Source of the DNA: Micromonospora globbae | GTDB taxonomy: Bacteria; Actinomycetota; Actinomycetes; Mycobacteriales; Micromonosporaceae | DNA: 64,000 nt | Direction of reading: 5' to 3' | Assembly: GCF_003610785.1 (NCBI RefSeq) | Contig: NZ_RAQQ01000009.1 | Coordinates: 62,001 to 126,000, forward strand | In this document: positions 62,001-64,000 of the stretch, piece after piece | Layout: each line of letters starts with the position of its first letter | Position numbering within the stretch: position 1 is the stretch's first letter | The notes under the pieces: model-generated | Told to the model about the DNA's origin: nothing | Database searches by the model: none | The model's input: the letters and a program-made list of their open reading frames with translations, nothing else | Program-made: the position numbers and the translations under genes

Positions 62001-62417
62001 CCGGACGAGGCCCTCGCCGAGCTCCAGGAGCGGTTCCTGGCCAGCGAGTGGGCCGAGCGGGTACCGGTGGAGGTGGAGGTCCCGTTCGCCACGGTCATCG
62101 CCGGGGTGGTGGTCCGGGGCCGGATGGACGCCGTGTTCGCCCGCCCCGGCGGGCGGTTCGACGTGGTGGACTGGAAGACCGGCGCGCAGCCCAGCGGCCC
62201 GGCGGCGGAGGCGGCGGCCGTGCAGTTGGCCGTCTACCGGCTGGCCTGGGCGGAGCTGGCCGGCGTGCCGGTCGACCGGGTCGGGGCGGCGTTCCACTAC
62301 GTGCGGGACGGTGTGACCGTGCGGCCGGCGGACCTGCTCGACGAGGCCGGGCTCACCGCGCTGATCCTCGCCGTGCCCGAGGGTGCGGATCGGCCTGCGG
62401 CCCCGGCCCGGCCGTGA
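59025..62417 (+). CDS. adnB: AdnB-like helicase-nuclease subunit (UvrD/PcrA motor, RecB-like nuclease)
   Basis: 1130 residues. The motor is canonical: Walker [17 protein letters not shown] near residue 57, [44 protein letters not shown], and [20 protein letters not shown] then [18 protein letters not shown]. The C-terminal nuclease has [15 protein letters not shown] and [14 protein letters not shown] (Asp, Lys). It lies 136 nt after adnA and probably supplies the dominant motor of the heterodimer. The start is GTG 59025 with an imperfect -10 (TAGGAC) just before it. Confidence 0.92.
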   Translation: MTQPALFGAAAPAPRVADAGPRYTPFELARLLRLPAPTREQAAIIAAPVEPLLVVAGAGSGKTETMAARVVWLVANSYVRPEQVLGLTFTRKAAGELAHRVRTRLDQLIRRLGRRERDPLDDPLAGDPTIATYHSYAGRIVAEHGLRAGYEPSTRLLTEASRWQLVDLLVRNYDGDMSEVDRMPSTITDAVLALASELDEHLVDPDELAAWTGRFFAEVQAHPGRVYADVKRSLQLQQTRLKLLPLVRAYARRKEDFEAMDFADQLARAARVARDHPGVGEIERDRYRVVLLDEYQDTSHAQVVLLTALFGDGHPVTAVGDPCQSIYGWRGASAGTLDRFPTVFARRDGTPAPALSLTTSWRNRPEILAVANALATPLRAAGARVPELHAALSVRDPIPHRSPRGAAGGTVHCALLETYADEAAWIADSVLAAWRGAARMPDALPEHIPVAQRPTTAVLVRVRSQIPAIEAALRERGLPVEVVGLGGLLDTPEVRDVVCTLRVLADPTDGAALLRLLTGARWRIGPRDLVALHRRARAIAAGRRQLAGDGTPEITPDRLDEATLVEALADLGPAQQYSAEGYARLRAYGQELALLRYRLDQSLPDLIADVERTIGLDVEVAVRAGRDGAGDAGLARGHLDALGDVAARFSGETPGATLSAFLAYLAAAEDEERGLAPGEVEVVEGAVQVLTAHAAKGLEWDVVAVAGLSRGVWPGPVRNSDHWLGGLGVLPFPLRGDADGLPRFDLTEVTDQRGVARALTDFVDDWRAHDEREERRLAYVAVTRPRRLLLCSGYWWGEGTKRARGPSVFLQEVYDACLDGGPGHLVDVWVPEPAPDAVNPTTDVVLRAEWPADPLGARRPALAEAAAMVRRFLADGGGDAAEDPGTDPVADDPEVARWRWEADLLLAERAELTRASGAVEVALPGQLTVTQLVALRRDPAALARTLRRPLPSEPNPYARRGTAFHAWLEQRFGADRLLDVDELPGAADADAAPDEALAELQERFLASEWAERVPVEVEVPFATVIAGVVVRGRMDAVFARPGGRFDVVDWKTGAQPSGPAAEAAAVQLAVYRLAWAELAGVPVDRVGAAFHYVRDGVTVRPADLLDEAGLTALILAVPEGADRPAAPARP

Positions 62418-62460
62418 TACGTTGGGCGCGTTGCAGTTTTGGTTTCCAGAGACTCTGTGT

Positions 62461-62500
62461 GCGCCTGGCGGGATTGTGGCCCCAGGCGCTCTTTGTTGTG
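62461..62500 (+). terminator. hairpin with T-rich tail in the cold-shock leader
   Basis: 8-bp arms GCGCCTGG and CCAGGCGC with a 13-nt loop, followed by TCTTTGTTGT. This is the only hairpin noted here with a real T-rich tail. It could end adnB transcription or act as an attenuator in the leader of the cold-shock gene, which starts 113 nt further on. Confidence 0.6.
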
Positions 62501-62613
62501 TCCGGAGTTCTCCGGACGGGGCGACCAGCAGCGACAGGCGGTCCACGCGCGACGTGGGCGGCCACCCCGGGCCCGCAGCAGGTGCGGGTCCGACGTTCCG
62601 TCAGGGAGACGAA

Positions 62614-62817
62614 ATGGCAATTGGCACGGTCAAGTGGTTCAACGCTGACAAGGGCTTCGGGTTCATCACCCCGGACGACGGCGGCGCCGACGTCTTCGCC
62701 CACTTCTCGGCGATCCAGACCTCCGGCTACCGGTCGCTGGACGAGAACCAGCGGGTCGAGTTCGAGGTGACGCAGGGCCAGAAGGGCCCGCAGGCGGCGA
62801 ACATCCGTCCGCTCTGA
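62614..62817 (+). CDS. cold-shock domain protein (CspA family)
   Basis: 67 residues, one OB-fold. It has RNP1 KGFGFIT and RNP2 VFAHFSAI in [20 protein letters not shown] and [10 protein letters not shown], and ends [11 protein letters not shown]. It binds single-stranded RNA/DNA as a chaperone. The ATG at 62614 has AGGGAG upstream. A possible promoter (GATACGTTG) lies at ~62416-62424, which would give a ~180-nt leader, long as in many csp genes. Confidence 0.95.
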   Translation: MAIGTVKWFNADKGFGFITPDDGGADVFAHFSAIQTSGYRSLDENQRVEFEVTQGQKGPQAANIRPL

Positions 62818-62882
62818 CCCTCGGCTGATCCGCATGACCCGCCGCCGCGCCCCTCGGGCGCGGTGACGACCGGTCCGTCGAC

Positions 62883-62911
62883 GGCCCGGTCCCCGCGACG
62901 GGGACCGGGCC
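62883..62911. terminator. hairpin after the cold-shock gene
   Basis: 13-bp perfect arms GGCCCGGTCCCCG and its complement around a CGA loop. Confidence 0.75.
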
Positions 62912-63056
62912 CGGGCGGACCGTTGGCGTCCCCGGCGTTGAGTCGTCAATCAGCACCCGATCCGTCGGGTGGGCGACTGCGCGGCGCACCGGACTGGTCG
63001 ATGCTGCCCCGGGGGGACGACGCCGGGCAGGGGGGTCCGGCGCGGAGGGAGTGACC

Positions 63057-63254
63057 ATGGCGGGCGACGCCGGGCCCGGCACCGCGGGGCGCGAGCTGTT
63101 CCTCGTGCTCGCGGTGGCGGTCGTCGGCCTGCTGCTCGCCGTGGTCGCGGCCTTCACGCCGTGGCACGCCGCCGTGGTGGGATCCGCTCCCGCCGGCCTG
63201 GTGGAGATGCACGTCCCGGACGATCCGGGTTCCGCTCCGGGCGGCTCGCACTGA
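63057..63254 (+). CDS. small single-pass membrane protein (65 aa)
   Basis: ATG 63057 lies 7 nt after GGAGGGA. One hydrophobic helix (FLVLAVAVVGLLLAVVAAF) is followed by a short outside segment PWHAAVVGSAPAGLVEMHVP and a Gly/Ser tail. No family was recognised. It might be a companion of the M16 peptidase that follows, but a strong hairpin separates them. Confidence 0.65.
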   Translation: MAGDAGPGTAGRELFLVLAVAVVGLLLAVVAAFTPWHAAVVGSAPAGLVEMHVPDDPGSAPGGSH

Positions 63255-63324
63255 GCCGACCGGTGGCCGTGCCGTCGAGACGGCGCAACGCCCGTGAGGG
63301 GTGGGCGTGGCCGGGGCGGCGCGT

Positions 63325-63365
63325 GGGCGTGGTCGGGCCGACGGGGCATCGGCCCGACCACGCCC
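63325..63365. terminator. hairpin after the small membrane protein gene
   Basis: 17-bp perfect arms (63325-63341 and 63349-63365, core GGGCGTGGTCGGGCCGA) with a 7-nt loop. Confidence 0.8.
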
Positions 63366-63448
63366 CTCGACACTCGACCCGGCGCGCGGATCCGGCGGCC
63401 CGGTGGCCGCGCCTGCGGAGGTCGCGGGTGGCGGAGGTGCCGACGCGC

Positions 63449-63454
63449 TAGGGT
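63449..63454 (+). promoter_or_regulatory. putative -10 box, leaderless M16 peptidase promoter
   Basis: TAGGGT with a 7-nt gap to GTG 63462. Confidence 0.5.
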
Positions 63455-63461
63455 CGTTCCC

Positions 63462-64000
63462 GTGGCGGCGCGGAGATCGAGAATTCCAGCGACGAAGTAT
63501 CCGGTCGAGCGGTTCACCCTCGACAACGGCCTGCGGGTGGTCCTCACCCCGGACCGCAGCGCCCCGGTCATCGGGGTCGCGGTCGTCTACGACGTCGGCA
63601 TCCGTTCCGAGCCGGAGGGGCGGACGGGCTTCGCCCACCTCTTCGAGCACCTGATGTTCCAGGGCTCGGAGAACCTGGAGAAGCTGGCCCACTTCCGGCA
63701 CGTGCAGGGGGCCGGGGGCACCTTCAACGGCTCGACCCACCTGGACTACACCGACTACTTCGAGACGCTCCCGAGCAACGCCCTGGAGCGCGCGCTCTTC
63801 CTCGAGGCCGACCGGATGCGCGGCCCTCGCCTCACCGAGGAGAACCTGCGCAACCAGGTGGACGTGGTCAAGGAGGAGATCCGGGTCAACGTCCTCAACC
63901 GGCCGTACGGCGGGTTCCCGTGGCTGACCCTGCCACCGGTCATGTTCGACACGTTCCCGAACGCGCACGACGGCTACGGCTCCTTCGACGACCTGGAGTC
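63462..64000 (+). CDS. M16-family zinc metallopeptidase, N-terminal part
   Basis: The gene runs off the right edge; 179 codons are visible. The inverted zinc motif HxxEH is His59-Leu-Phe-Glu62-His63 in GFAHLFEHLMFQGSENL, preceded by LDNGLRVVLTPDRSAPVIGVAVVYDVGIRSEPEG (about residues 20-54) and followed by GGTFNGSTHLDYTDYFETLP. Such pitrilysin-like enzymes cut peptides and are often followed by a second, inactive M16 gene. GTG 63462 is supported by the -10 box. No signal peptide is seen. Confidence 0.93.
   Translation, partial: MAARRSRIPATKYPVERFTLDNGLRVVLTPDRSAPVIGVAVVYDVGIRSEPEGRTGFAHLFEHLMFQGSENLEKLAHFRHVQGAGGTFNGSTHLDYTDYFETLPSNALERALFLEADRMRGPRLTEENLRNQVDVVKEEIRVNVLNRPYGGFPWLTLPPVMFDTFPNAHDGYGSFDDLE

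Noticed and set aside
57900..62546. A 1548-codon open frame on the minus strand across adnA/adnB, and a similar 1286-codon one at 55037-58897
   Set aside because: Their translations are His/Arg/Gly/Pro-rich low complexity without motifs and are mirror images of the GC-biased codons of the real genes on the plus strand.

Overview
The window is very GC-rich (about 74%) with strong G/C third positions. It carries a mycothiol gene (mshB), an F420-type flavin-independent oxidoreductase, an AdnAB-type resection helicase-nuclease pair, the three-gene Sdh1-type succinate dehydrogenase, and many GTG starts with apparent leaderless promoters. Together these indicate an actinomycete chromosome. The gene set looks most like Micromonosporaceae (Micromonospora or a relative); that assignment is inference from gene content, not a database match.

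Layout. 1-2.9 kb: ABC-2 type exporter genes and a membrane protein. 3-6.3 kb: valS divergent from a nitroreductase. 6.5-11.3 kb: a tightly overlapping leftward operon (LLM oxidoreductase, FAD oxidase, Ada/AlkA fusion, Ogt) opposite an HxlR regulator with a palindromic operator. 11.3-13.9 kb: hypothetical gene, peptidase E, ychF. 13.84-16.71 kb: a decayed integrative element in the 3' end of ychF. It has direct repeats, an integrase remnant, an inverted-repeat-bounded methyltransferase cassette and two cargo genes. 16.8-20.9 kb: acetyltransferase, AraC/GyrI-like regulator, TauE exporter, PCD-like protein, Nudix hydrolase. 21-24.8 kb: sdhCAB. 25.2-28.7 kb: tldD/tldE and a Uma2 nuclease. 28.9-35.1 kb: a complete oligopeptide-type ABC importer with its lipoprotein. 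35.1-39.3 kb: S9 peptidase, mshB and membrane proteins. 39.3-44.2 kb: acetyltransferase, ferredoxin, dapC, prephenate dehydrogenase, SIMPL protein, P-loop kinase. 44.2-50.9 kb: membrane hydrolase, O-acetyltransferase, secreted subtilase. 51-55 kb: dapD and dapE divergent, a small protein, two LOG-family genes. 55.1-62.4 kb: adnA-adnB. 62.6-64 kb: cold-shock protein, a small membrane protein and the start of an M16 peptidase.

How genes work together. dapC, dapD and dapE give most of the succinylase branch of diaminopimelate/lysine synthesis. The alkylation-repair operon joins direct reversal (Ogt) and base excision (AlkA) with an Ada-type sensor. AdnAB resects double-strand breaks. The importer carries all five expected parts.

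Most unusual structure. (1) A family of hairpin palindromes whose arms end in the same ATCATGA core occurs at four places. Three copies lie after genes and one lies inside alkA, where it is translated in frame. (2) The island in ychF keeps readable attachment repeats and possible arm-type sites. (3) Several unrelated short tandem repeats (periods 18, 21, 30 and 31 bp) lie in or beside genes, one encoding seven 10-residue repeats at the N-terminus of AdnA. No CRISPR array, rRNA, tRNA or natural-product gene cluster was seen.
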